Shown here piece by piece: positions 1-8,195 of a stretch of DNA of 64,000 bases. The notes below the pieces were generated by a model. The model was not told where the DNA came from, searched no databases, and saw nothing but the letters and a program-made list of their open reading frames with translations. The translations under genes and the position numbers were made by a program. Position 1 is the stretch's first letter; every line of letters begins with the position of its first letter. Source of the DNA: Paraburkholderia sp. CNPSo 3272 (GTDB lineage Bacteria > Pseudomonadota > Gammaproteobacteria > Burkholderiales > Burkholderiaceae); contig NZ_JAMBPQ010000004.1 in NCBI RefSeq assembly GCF_024206495.1, forward strand, positions 309,410 to 373,409. Direction: 5' to 3'.

Positions 1-517
1 TCACGTCTTCCGTGGACTTCGCGCGGCGCAGCGTCCAGCGCAGGACGAGCACCATGCCGACCAGCAAGATGGCGATACCAATCCACATACCCATACCAGG
101 ACCTCGCTTCTGTGGCGCGGGCGCTGCCAGCTGCTGCTGGGTGAAGGGGTTGCCCGTGCTGTTCGTGTTGACACTGCCGGCGCGCGAGGCGTCGGAGCGA
201 ATCTTCGCTTCGACCTGCCCGAAACGTTGCGGCTGGGTGAAGCGGATTTGCGGATCGAGCGACTTCGCCTGCTCGATCTGGGTAAGCGCGTCGCTGTAAC
301 GGCCTTCGCGGTCGAGTACCTGCGCGTAAAGGTAGTGCGCGCGCGCGTTGTCCGGATGCGCCTGCAGGACTTCGTTCAGGCCGGAGTCGGCGCGTTGCCA
401 GTCGCCCTGCGACATCGCGGATTCGATCTGCTGCACGCTAGGCACGGCGAACGCAACGCCGCCCGTGAAGGCGAGCGACGCGACGGCGATGCTGGCAGCG
501 GCGAGAAACTTTTTCAT
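1..517 (-). CDS. TPR-containing exported/membrane protein, 3' end cut by window
   Basis: Partial gene: the frame is open from the ATG at 517 to the window edge with no stop, 172 codons visible. The N-terminus looks like a Sec signal peptide (MKKFLAAASIAVASLAF..., likely cleavage near GVAFA). Residues about 30-90 resemble tetratricopeptide repeats (ARAHYLYAQVLDREGRYSDAL). A glutamine/proline-rich linker follows, then a hydrophobic helix (about residues 146-163, WIGIAILLVGMVLVL) and a basic end. It starts 127 bp downstream of pspA on the same strand, so it may be co-transcribed. Inference: a membrane-anchored scaffold working with PspA at the inner membrane. The exact function is unknown. Confidence 0.75.
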   Translation of the reverse strand, partial: MKKFLAAASIAVASLAFTGGVAFAVPSVQQIESAMSQGDWQRADSGLNEVLQAHPDNARAHYLYAQVLDREGRYSDALTQIEQAKSLDPQIRFTQPQRFGQVEAKIRSDASRAGSVNTNSTGNPFTQQQLAAPAPQKRGPGMGMWIGIAILLVGMVLVLRWTLRRAKSTEDV

Positions 518-644
518 GTTGCAGGCCGGGCGGATTGACGCCCGTCTCCATGGCATTCGGTTCGGGGATGCGGCGCTATCGGGCGCCTGCCGGCTGCATA
601 GGCCGCACGGACCATGCCACGCCGCATCCAGCACTCCGGCGCGC

Positions 645-1326
645 TTACTGTGCCGGGGTGTTCATCTGCTTCTTGAGCGCCTCGAGGCGCTCGTCGACCG
701 ACGGCCCCTTGTTGAGCGCCGCGAGCTTGTCGTCGAGCGCCTTGCCGCTCGACTGGTCGGACGAATTCAAGCGGGCGTCCGAGCGCGCGTTCGAGAGCGC
801 GACTTTCTCTTCCAGCTTCTGGAAGTCGCCGTCGAGATTCTTCCCGCCGATGCCGCCCAGCGCCGTGGCTGCGACATCCTTCGCCTGGGCGATCTGCTGC
901 TTCGCCTGCAGGATGTTCGAGCGCGCGTTCAGGTCGTTGCGGCGCTGGCGCATGTCGTCGATCTGCTGCTTCAGTTGATCGACCGACGGTTCGAGCTTCG
1001 CGAGTTCGCCCGCGAGCGCGTCGCGCTCGGCTTCGGCGGTTTGCTGCGCGCCGAGGGCTTCGCGAGCGAGCGCTTCGTCACCCGATTGCAGCGCGCGCTT
1101 CGCGCCGTCTTCATACTTCTTCGCCTTGTCGGCGGCCACGTCGCGCTTGCTTTGCTGCGTCGCGACCTGCGCCTGGATCTCGACGAGCGAGTTCTCCGCG
1201 CGGCCGATGCTGTCGTCGAGCTCACGCACGATCTGGCGCGCGTCGCGCGACGGATCCTGCACAGAGTCGGCCGCGTCGTTGAGCAGGCCCTTGACAGTGC
1301 GGGAGATGGAGTCGAAAAGCGACATG
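645..1326 (-). CDS. pspA: PspA/IM30 family phage-shock-like protein
   Basis: Protein of 226 residues, almost entirely charged, alanine-rich coiled coil, beginning MSLFDSISRTVKGLLND as PspA/IM30 proteins do with an N-terminal amphipathic helix. PspA-family proteins bind stressed inner membrane and help hold the proton-motive force. The ATG at 1326 was chosen because GGAGG lies five bases upstream. The frame extends another 22 codons, but that part does not resemble the family. The usual psp partners (pspB, pspC, pspF) are not adjacent; instead a TPR-membrane protein follows. A perfect 13-bp inverted repeat lies about 80 bp upstream and could be regulatory. Confidence 0.85.
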
Positions 1327-1729
1327 AATTCCTCCAGTGAAATGAGATCGGCCATGGTGGGCCGAGGTGCGTGCATGCGGTTTGGCCTCACGCGCCAGCC
1401 GGTCGCAGCTGGCAGATGGCAGATCCATCTGCCAGCTTACGCCGCTTTACGCCTGGCGCGCATGCACGGCGCAAATCGGGGCGAGTGCGGCGATTGCAAT
1501 AGCGTGAAGGTGTTTTCTTGCACGCGTATGTTCATCCGGACGCGGCCTCGCCGTGCGGCGCGAAGCACCGCCGCGGGCGGGGCGCCGCCATCGATCGCGG
1601 ATATTACACCACGGCCCGTCTTAAAAGGGACTTAAAGGAATCGGGCTTGTACAGCGCTCGCGGCGCGTGTGCAAGCGGGCGTTAAGCCGATTGTGACTCG
1701 TGCGTATGGCGGCGCGGATGCGGCCCGTG
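1327..1729. other. Non-coding stretch upstream of pspA
   Basis: About 400 bases without a convincing gene. It holds the 5' region of pspA, including the inverted repeat at 1407-1437. The short open frames here lack ribosome-binding sites and family resemblance. I looked for a sigma-54 promoter of the kind driving psp genes in enterobacteria and found no acceptable GG-N10-GC match. Confidence 0.5.
1407..1437. promoter_or_regulatory. Perfect 13-bp inverted repeat upstream of pspA
   Basis: AGCTGGCAGATGG at 1407-1419 and CCATCTGCCAGCT at 1425-1437 are exact reverse complements around a 5-base centre. No T-run follows on either strand, so an intrinsic terminator is unlikely. Its position about 80 bp upstream of the pspA start suits an operator or an mRNA leader hairpin. 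Confidence 0.5.
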
Positions 1730-2383
1730 TCAGGCGTACTTGCCGCCTTCGGGCGCGGCGTCGTCGCTGCGGGCTTCGTCGCGTGGAGCGCTCGCGTCAC
1801 GCCGCGAGCGGGCGAAGGGCGCCGAGCTCAGCGGCTGCAGCGGTTCGACCTCCACCGACTGCGCCGCGGCCGTGTCGAGTGCGGCGCTTTCCGCTGCGGC
1901 GGCCGCTTCGGCGCTCAGCCGGGCGACAGCCTGGGCGATTTCGCGCGCGGCATGGCTCACGTCCGCCTCGTCGGTGTGCGCGGCGGGCAGGGGGGCGTTT
2001 GGCGCGTGGGGCGTTGCCTCGCGGGGGGCGTCGTCATGACGGGCCGCGGCCGCTTCGCTGGCCTTCTGCGCGTCGGCGGTCGCGTCGCTCGTCCCGACGG
2101 CCGCCCCCGCGCCTACTCGCGGCCGGCTCGCGCCCCCACGGCCTGGGCGCAGCGGCCTCGCCGCCTTTTGCAGCACCTGGGCGAGGGCGTCGGGCTGACG
2201 CGGTGCGTTCAGCCGGTCGACGATGCTCGCGGCCTTCACCTGATCGCTCGTGGCGCTGAACGCGATCACGGCTCGGCGCATGAGTTCGCTGATGCTGATG
2301 CCGAGTTCGTCGGCGGTGGCGGAGATCGCGCGCTTTTGCGCGGGCGTAACGAAGACGACGATGCGTTCGCTGGGCTTGTTCAT
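1730..2383 (-). CDS. Alanine-rich protein with N-terminal ribbon-helix-helix-like domain
   Basis: 217 residues. The first 45 (strand SERIVVFVTP, then helices AQKRAISATADELG and SISELMRRAVIAF) have the pattern of a ribbon-helix-helix DNA-binding fold as in plasmid copy-control and antitoxin proteins. The rest is a long low-complexity tail rich in Ala, Arg, Pro and acidic residues, probably disordered. No toxin gene lies next to it. It is followed at a distance by pspA on the same strand and is divergent from the PBP1A gene. Likely a small DNA-binding regulator; the target is unknown. The coding call rests on the ordered N-terminus, because the tail alone could be GC-driven open frame. Confidence 0.65.
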   Translation of the reverse strand: MNKPSERIVVFVTPAQKRAISATADELGISISELMRRAVIAFSATSDQVKAASIVDRLNAPRQPDALAQVLQKAARPLRPGRGGASRPRVGAGAAVGTSDATADAQKASEAAAARHDDAPREATPHAPNAPLPAAHTDEADVSHAAREIAQAVARLSAEAAAAAESAALDTAAAQSVEVEPLQPLSSAPFARSRRDASAPRDEARSDDAAPEGGKYA

Positions 2384-2984
2384 GATCGACGGGCCGTTGG
2401 GTCGGCTTCGTATGACGTCGGTTTGCCTGCCTGCGCAACAGCTTTTGTAAGAATGGATGCGTGCTCGCCTGGGCGCGGACAGGGGCGTGGACCAGATCTT
2501 TCATCATAAAGCGAGTGCGCCGATGCGCAATTGGAAGGTGCGCGACCAGGAACAACCCTGCCTGCAAGAATCTGCCGTAAGCACCCGGCCGAAGACTCAT
2601 TTGTCGCGTGATAGAACGATCGCGGCGAAATTTTTCGCGCGGGAAGCCCGGGATCGGCGCAAGCCAGCGCCTGGACTGCGCAAAAATCGGCAAGGAAGCG
2701 TTCCCCAGGAAACTCTTACAAAAAAAGCGCGACCCGGCGTTCGCGATTTCTTTAGAATGCGCTGTTACATTTCGCGAATGGCGCCTGAACGGGCGTGTAT
2801 TCGCATGTGGCGTGCCGTAGTGCGCGCCGCGCGGCCGGACGGGGGCGTTGCCGGTCGCGCCGCGTCGCCGGTATTTGAGCCGGCGACGTCGTATGCCGCA
2901 TTGGCGCCATGACGCCGTGGTCGAGATCCATGCGCGCGAGTTGCGCGCAGCCGGCGCGCGCGAGACGCGCCCATCATTCCAGTC
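2384..2984. other. Divergent intergenic region, no gene seen
   Basis: About 600 bases between the start of the ribbon-helix-helix gene and the PBP1A start. It must hold both divergent promoters. A TAGAAT box at about 2752-2757 could be a -10 element for the rightward gene, but I see no good -35 partner. An open frame of 151 codons on the plus strand at 2457-2912 has arbitrary basic composition and no ribosome-binding site, so I do not call it a gene. Confidence 0.4.
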
Positions 2985-5513
2985 ATGCCTATCATCAAAC
3001 GACCGCCTTCACCGCAGTACCCGAACGAAGATCGGGAACCCTCCTTCAACAACGGGCGCCAGCCGCCTCGCCGGCCTGAATCGGGCGGCGGGTCGGGCGG
3101 CAATGGGCCGCGCGACGGGAGCCCGAAGCGGCGCTCCCTCGGCACCACGCTCGCGCTCTGGTTCGTCGGGCTGATCGGCACGCTCTGCGTAGTCGGTGCG
3201 CTGCTCTTGGGCTACGCGCTCGTCGTAATGGAGCCGCAACTGCCATCGCTCGACGCGCTCACCAACTATCAGCCCAAGGTGCCGCTGCGCATCTATACCG
3301 CCGATCACGTGCTGATCGGCGAGTTCGGCGAAGAGCGTCGTCAGCTCGTGCGCTTCCAGGATATTCCTGACATCCAAAAGAAGGCGGTGCTCGCCATCGA
3401 GGACTACCGGTTCTACGAGCACGGCGGCGTGGACTTCATCGGCATCCTGCGCGCGGGCGTGGCCGACCTGATGCACGGCGGCGCCTCGCAGGGTGCGAGC
3501 ACGATCACGATGCAGGTGGCGCGCAACTTCTTCCTGTCGAGCGAGAAGACCTACACGCGTAAGGTCTACGAGATGCTGCTCGCCTACAAGATCGAGCGCG
3601 CCCTGACGAAGGACCAGATTCTCGAGCTGTACATGAACCAGATTTATCTGGGTCAGCGCGCCTACGGTTTTTCGGCGGCGGCGCGCGTGTACTTCGGCAA
3701 GGACCTGAAGGACATCACGCTCGCCCAGGCGGCGATGCTCGCGGGCCTGCCGAAGGCGCCTTCGGCGTATAACCCGATCGTCAATCCGCACCGCGCGAAG
3801 ATTCGCCAGGAGTACATCCTCAAGCGCATGCTCGATCTCGGCTACATCACGCAGGCGCAGTACGACGAAGCGATCAAGGAGCCGCTGCAGACGAAGACTG
3901 CCGGCACCGAGTACAACGTGCACGCCGAATACGTCGCGGAAATGGTGCGCCAGATGATGTACGCGCAGTACAAGGACGAGACCTATACGCGCGGCCTCAC
4001 AGTCACGACGACGATCGATTCGGCCGACCAGGACGCCGCGTACGCGGCCGTGCGCAAGGGCGTGATGGACTACGAGCGCCGCCATGGCTATCGCGGACCG
4101 GAAGGCTTCGTGCAACTGCCCGCCGACGGCGACGACCGCGAGCAGGCCATCGAAGATGCGCTCACCGATCACCCGGACAACGGCGACCTCGTCTCGGCGG
4201 TCGTGACCGACGCGGGCCCGAAGTCGGTGACGGCTCAACAGCTCGACGGCACCTCGGTGACGGTGACGGGCGAGGGCCTGCGCTTCGTCGCGGCCGCGCT
4301 TTCGCCGCGCGCCTCGCAGGCGCTGCGCATCCGCCCCGGCTCGATCGTGCGCCTGATGGAGGACGCAAAGGGCAACTGGCAGATCACGCAGCTGCCGCAG
4401 GTCGAAGGCGCGCTCGTCTCGCTCACGCCGCAGGACGGCGCGATCCGTGCGCTGATCGGCGGCTTCGACTTCAACAAGAACAAGTTCAATCACATCACGC
4501 AGGCGTGGCGTCAGCCGGGCTCGAGCTTCAAGCCGTTCATCTACTCGGCTTCGCTCGAAAAGGGCCTTGGACCGGCGACGATCATCAACGACGCGCCGCT
4601 GTACTTCCCCCCCAGCACGCCGGGCGGCGATGCGTGGGAGCCGAAGGACGACGACCAGCCCGAAGGGCCGATGCCGATGCGCCTCGCGCTGCAGAAGTCG
4701 AAGAACCTCGTGTCGATCCGCATCCTCTCGTACATCGGCACGAAGTACGCGCAGGACTACGTGACGCAGCGCTTCGGCTTCGACGCGGACAAGACCCCGC
4801 CGTACCTGCCGATGGCGCTCGGCGCGGGCCTCGTCACGCCGCTGCAGTCGGCGGGCGCGTATAGCGTGTTCGCGAACGGCGGCTATCGCATCAACCCGTA
4901 TCTGATCGCCGAAGTGGACGACGCGCGCGGCCAGCCGATCCTGCGCGCGCAGCCGTTGGTGGCGGGCCAGAATGCGCCGCAAACGCTTTCGCCGCGCAAC
5001 GCATTCGTGATGAACAGCCTGCTGCACTCGGTGGCGACGGCGGGCACGGGCGCCGGCACCAACGTGCTCCATCGCAACGACCTGCAGGGCAAGACCGGTA
5101 CGACCAACGACGCCAAGGACGGCTGGTTCGCGGGTTATCAGCGCACACTGGTCGCCGTGGCGTGGATGGGCTATGACCAGCCGAAAAGTCTCGGCAGCCG
5201 CGAATTCGGCGCGCAGCTTGCCTTGCCGATCTGGGTGGAGTACATGCAGCGTGCGCTGCGCGGCGTGCCGCAGGAAGAGCCGGCGATGCCCGAGGGCCTC
5301 ACGACGATCAACGACGAGCTGTACTTCTCGGACATGACGCCGGGCAACGGCTTCGTGGCGAGCATCGGTCTGGACTCGGCGAACCCGGCGGGTGCGGCGA
5401 GCGATGCGAGCGGCGCGACCGGCAGCATGGGTCCGGGCGGCATGACGCCGCCGAACGTGACGACGACGGAGAAGAAGCAGATCATGGATCTGTTCGAATC
5501 GAACAAGCCTTGA
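2985..5513 (+). CDS. mrcA: Class A penicillin-binding protein 1A (bifunctional)
   Basis: 842 residues. It polymerises glycan strands and cross-links peptidoglycan in the periplasm. A disordered, basic, proline/glycine-rich cytoplasmic tail (1-52) precedes one membrane anchor (about 54-82). The GT51 glycosyltransferase domain has the EDYRFYEHGGVD box (139-150, catalytic Glu139) and GASTITMQ (170-177). The transpeptidase domain has SSFK (Ser513, Lys516), SKN (572-574) and KTG (703-705), so all catalytic motifs are intact. An OB-like region lies between the two domains. The length is normal for PBP1A. The start lacks a strong Shine-Dalgarno. It stands alone, ended by a strong terminator, and is not beside the pil or aro genes seen with some mrcA loci, so it may be a paralogue. 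Confidence 0.93.
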   Translation: MPIIKRPPSPQYPNEDREPSFNNGRQPPRRPESGGGSGGNGPRDGSPKRRSLGTTLALWFVGLIGTLCVVGALLLGYALVVMEPQLPSLDALTNYQPKVPLRIYTADHVLIGEFGEERRQLVRFQDIPDIQKKAVLAIEDYRFYEHGGVDFIGILRAGVADLMHGGASQGASTITMQVARNFFLSSEKTYTRKVYEMLLAYKIERALTKDQILELYMNQIYLGQRAYGFSAAARVYFGKDLKDITLAQAAMLAGLPKAPSAYNPIVNPHRAKIRQEYILKRMLDLGYITQAQYDEAIKEPLQTKTAGTEYNVHAEYVAEMVRQMMYAQYKDETYTRGLTVTTTIDSADQDAAYAAVRKGVMDYERRHGYRGPEGFVQLPADGDDREQAIEDALTDHPDNGDLVSAVVTDAGPKSVTAQQLDGTSVTVTGEGLRFVAAALSPRASQALRIRPGSIVRLMEDAKGNWQITQLPQVEGALVSLTPQDGAIRALIGGFDFNKNKFNHITQAWRQPGSSFKPFIYSASLEKGLGPATIINDAPLYFPPSTPGGDAWEPKDDDQPEGPMPMRLALQKSKNLVSIRILSYIGTKYAQDYVTQRFGFDADKTPPYLPMALGAGLVTPLQSAGAYSVFANGGYRINPYLIAEVDDARGQPILRAQPLVAGQNAPQTLSPRNAFVMNSLLHSVATAGTGAGTNVLHRNDLQGKTGTTNDAKDGWFAGYQRTLVAVAWMGYDQPKSLGSREFGAQLALPIWVEYMQRALRGVPQEEPAMPEGLTTINDELYFSDMTPGNGFVASIGLDSANPAGAASDASGATGSMGPGGMTPPNVTTTEKKQIMDLFESNKP

Positions 5514-5906
5514 TGCTGGTTTGATGAGTTCTGCAGGATAAACACGGCGCGTCGGCAACGGCGCGCCGTGTTTTTGTTTGGTGAGCGGAATTTCCTTGTT
5601 AGCCAAGGAGTTGGTTGAGCTTTCCAGGGCTTTTCCACTGGGCTGTCAACGAAATCTGTGGGTAACTCTCGCGCCGACTTTTCCACAGTTTTTGTTGAAG
5701 CCCCTGTTTATAACCCTGGGATATCGAGGCTAACTGGCTGACGCCAAAGGCTTTGTTCGCAGACAGGCGGTATGAGGCATCGCACCTCGAAATACATCGT
5801 CAGAACGCAGTCCGAAGGTTTGGCTGTGCGAACCGCGCGAATACATGACGGCCTGGATAGGCAGGAATACGAACAGCTCCACGGTAGCGAAGCGCACAGA
5901 GCAGGA
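5514..5906. other. Intergenic stretch with terminator and DnaA-box-like motifs
   Basis: Nearly 400 bases between convergent genes. It contains the mrcA terminator (5540-5577) and a less GC-rich segment, 5626-5720, with three sequences near the DnaA box: TTTTCCACT at 5631-5639, TGTGGGTAA at 5657-5665 (reverse sense) and TTTTCCACA at 5679-5687. No gene is recognised. Confidence 0.4.
5540..5577 (+). terminator. Rho-independent terminator of mrcA
   Basis: AAACACGGCGCG (5540-5551) pairs perfectly with CGCGCCGTGTTT (5562-5573) around a 10-base loop, and the T-run continues through 5575 (TTTTTG). It lies 27 bp after the mrcA stop codon. Confidence 0.9.
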
Positions 5907-6527
5907 CTACGCAGTGTCCCGGTTCCGCGGCGCGCGGAGCGCCGTTTCCATGGCGTCTTCGAGCCGGTCGTTACCCCAGAACATTTCCGCGCCGACGAAA
6001 AACGTCGGTGCGCCGAAGATGCCGAGATCGCGAGCCGCCTGCGTCCGCTCGCGCAGGTGCAGCCGGTTCGTTTCACTGCCGGCTTCCTCGATGAGCCGCT
6101 GTGCCGGCAATCCCAGCCCGGTGAGCAGGTGGGCAACCGCTTCGGGCGAATCGACTTCGCGGTCGTCGCCATAGTTGCGCGTCATGACGGCGCGGCACCA
6201 GTCGGGTAGCCACGGCTCGTCGGCGGCGAGCACGGCGAGGCGCGTCGCGAGCACGGTGCGGCGGGGAAACTCGCTGGGCTGTTGCCACGGCAGCGCGTAT
6301 TTGCGGCACTGCCGGCGCATGTCCTGCCACACATAGGCGCCTTTTTCCTTCTGCACGACGAAGGGCGGACCCTCCCAGCCGAGGGCGTCGAGAATGGGGC
6401 CGAGGAGGAAGGGCCGCCAGCAAACATCCACGCCATTTCGTTCGGCGAGCGCGGCGATACGCATCACGCTGAGATAGCTGTAGTTGCTGGCGAGGTCGAA
6501 CCAGAAGTCGAGCGACGGACGGGGCAT
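5907..6527 (-). CDS. 2-hydroxychromene-2-carboxylate isomerase, DsbA-like fold
   Basis: 206 residues with a thioredoxin/DsbA fold. It starts with LDFWFDLASNYSYLS, the typical beginning of 2-hydroxychromene-2-carboxylate isomerases (NahD-like, kappa-class GST relatives), and ends with GIFGAPTFFVGAEMFWGNDRLE, the cis-proline and substrate-loop region of the family. The CxxC of true DsbA is absent. Family members use glutathione to isomerise an aromatic-ring-cleavage intermediate, but many genomic copies have no assigned substrate and no aromatic pathway lies nearby. It is 84 bp downstream of the efflux operon on the same strand and may be read through from it. Confidence 0.85.
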   Translation of the reverse strand: MPRPSLDFWFDLASNYSYLSVMRIAALAERNGVDVCWRPFLLGPILDALGWEGPPFVVQKEKGAYVWQDMRRQCRKYALPWQQPSEFPRRTVLATRLAVLAADEPWLPDWCRAVMTRNYGDDREVDSPEAVAHLLTGLGLPAQRLIEEAGSETNRLHLRERTQAARDLGIFGAPTFFVGAEMFWGNDRLEDAMETALRAPRNRDTA

Positions 6528-6611
6528 GCTGTCGTCTCCGTGAAGCGGTTGCGCCGGCGTGCGCGGCGCTTGCGATCATGGTACTCCGAGGCGCCCGGAC
6601 AATCGCGAGTG

Positions 6612-8195
6612 TTACTTGCCTTGCGCCGCGCCTGGCGCGTCCGATGCAGGCGTGGCGGCGGCCGTGTCCGCCCCGCGTCCGTTGCCGAGCGTCGCCGGGT
6701 TGACCGGCGGATTGCCCATCGCCTGAAAGAGGGCGGCCGTATCGGCAAGCCGCGTGCCGCGATAGCGGATTTCGTCGAGCCGCGCGTTACGCCATTGCTG
6801 CTCGCTTTGGCGCACGGCGTACCAAGGCACCGCGCCCAACCTGTAGCGCGCGTTGGTGTCTTCGTAGACGCCCTCGGCCGTGCGTGCCGAGGTACTGGCT
6901 GCGTCGAGGGCCTGGGCGTCGTGATCGAGCGCGGCGAGGCGGTCGGCGACATCCTGGAACGCCGTGAGCACCGTTTGCTTATAGGTGTCGTTGGCCGCCT
7001 CGTAGGACTGCAGCGCCGCGCGCCGCTGCGCAACGAGTGCGCCGCCGTGGAAGATCGGCTGCGAAAGCGAAGCGCCGATCGCCCACAGCGCTCCCGCGCC
7101 CGATGTGACGACCGGCCAGCTGAAGCCGCCCTGGCCGAGCGCCGCCGAAAGCGTGATGCTCGGGTACATTTGCGCGGTCGCGGCGCCGACGCCGGCTGCG
7201 GCCGCCTTGAGCGTGGCTTCGGCGGCTTCGATGTCGGGACGGGTTCTCAGGAGTTCTGAAGGGATGACCACGGGCACCTGCGCGGGCAAGGTCAGGCTGG
7301 CGAGATCGAGGTCGGGCGGCGCCTGGTCCGGTGTGCGGCCGATCAGCACGGCGAGCGCATGGCGCTGCGCGATCCATTGCTGACGTAGGCCCGGCAGACT
7401 CGCCGCGAGCGACGCCGCGCTCTGCTGCGCGCTGAGCAGATCGGTGCGCGAGGCCGAGCCGAGCGCGTAGCGCTTTTGTACGTCGTCGGCCTGCGCATTG
7501 GCGAGCGCGATCAGCTGTTCGGTCGTGTCGATCTGCGCATGCAGCGTTGCCGCGCCGAGCGCACTTGCCACGATGTTCGCCGCGAGCGCGCGCTGCGCGG
7601 CCTCGAACTGGAACGCCTGCACGTTCACGCGCGAGGCGAGCGCCGCGTTGTTCAGGCGGGTCGCGCCGAACACGTCGAAGGTGTAGCGAACGTCGATCAA
7701 GCCCGCAAAAATCGCATATTGCAGCCGGTCGATGCCGAACTGCGGGATCGCCGGCGACTGCTGGCGTTGCGCGATGCCGATGGCGTCGACGGTCGGCAGG
7801 AGCGAGCTGCCGATCTGCCCGCGCAACTGCTCGCGCGCGGCTTGCAGGTTGTGGTCGGCGGCGGCGAGGTTCGGGCTGTTGGCGAACCCCTCGTTCACGA
7901 GCGCATCGAGCGCGTCGCAGCCGTAGAGCGTCCACCATTGCGGCACCGGTTCCGCGCCCGTCACGAACTGCTGCGCGACGCCCTGGGCGGCGACCGTCTG
8001 TGCCGGTTGCGCCTGCACACCGTAGTGCTCGGGCTGCGGCATGGCGGGCGGCTCACCGGTCGGGCCCAGCGCGCAGCCGGCCAGCGCAAGCGCGGCGCAT
8101 GCGGCCAGCAAACCCGGCGCGAGTGGAAAACGTGTTGCGGGCAAACGCGCCGTCTCGCGCGCGCCGAAATCCAATGTCGAAGAATCCGTCTTCAT
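6612..8195 (-). CDS. RND efflux outer-membrane lipoprotein (NodT/OprM family)
   Basis: 527 residues. A lipoprotein signal peptide ends in LAGC with acylated Cys41. The mature part is the two-repeat, long alpha-helical outer-membrane-factor domain of TolC/OprM proteins (PQWWTLYGCDALDALVNEG early, RTRPDIEAAEATLKAA at the start of the second repeat). It forms the exit duct of a tripartite pump. The ATG at 8195 overlaps the stop of the RND gene by four bases (ATGA), so the two are translationally coupled. An open frame continues upstream but only because the RND gene is read in another frame. Confidence 0.9.
   Translation of the reverse strand: MKTDSSTLDFGARETARLPATRFPLAPGLLAACAALALAGCALGPTGEPPAMPQPEHYGVQAQPAQTVAAQGVAQQFVTGAEPVPQWWTLYGCDALDALVNEGFANSPNLAAADHNLQAAREQLRGQIGSSLLPTVDAIGIAQRQQSPAIPQFGIDRLQYAIFAGLIDVRYTFDVFGATRLNNAALASRVNVQAFQFEAAQRALAANIVASALGAATLHAQIDTTEQLIALANAQADDVQKRYALGSASRTDLLSAQQSAASLAASLPGLRQQWIAQRHALAVLIGRTPDQAPPDLDLASLTLPAQVPVVIPSELLRTRPDIEAAEATLKAAAAGVGAATAQMYPSITLSAALGQGGFSWPVVTSGAGALWAIGASLSQPIFHGGALVAQRRAALQSYEAANDTYKQTVLTAFQDVADRLAALDHDAQALDAASTSARTAEGVYEDTNARYRLGAVPWYAVRQSEQQWRNARLDEIRYRGTRLADTAALFQAMGNPPVNPATLGNGRGADTAAATPASDAPGAAQGK

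Noticed and set aside
1327..1729. Sigma-54 promoter for pspA
   Set aside because: A partial -12-like GC element was seen, but without GG at the right distance; not a match.
2457..2912. 151-codon plus-strand frame upstream of mrcA
   Set aside because: No ribosome site, random-looking basic composition, and it covers the region where promoters must lie.
3009..5606. 865-codon open frame antisense to the PBP1A gene
   Set aside because: A by-product of strong GC bias at third positions; the sense protein has all catalytic motifs, while the antisense one is Arg/His-rich with no family resemblance.
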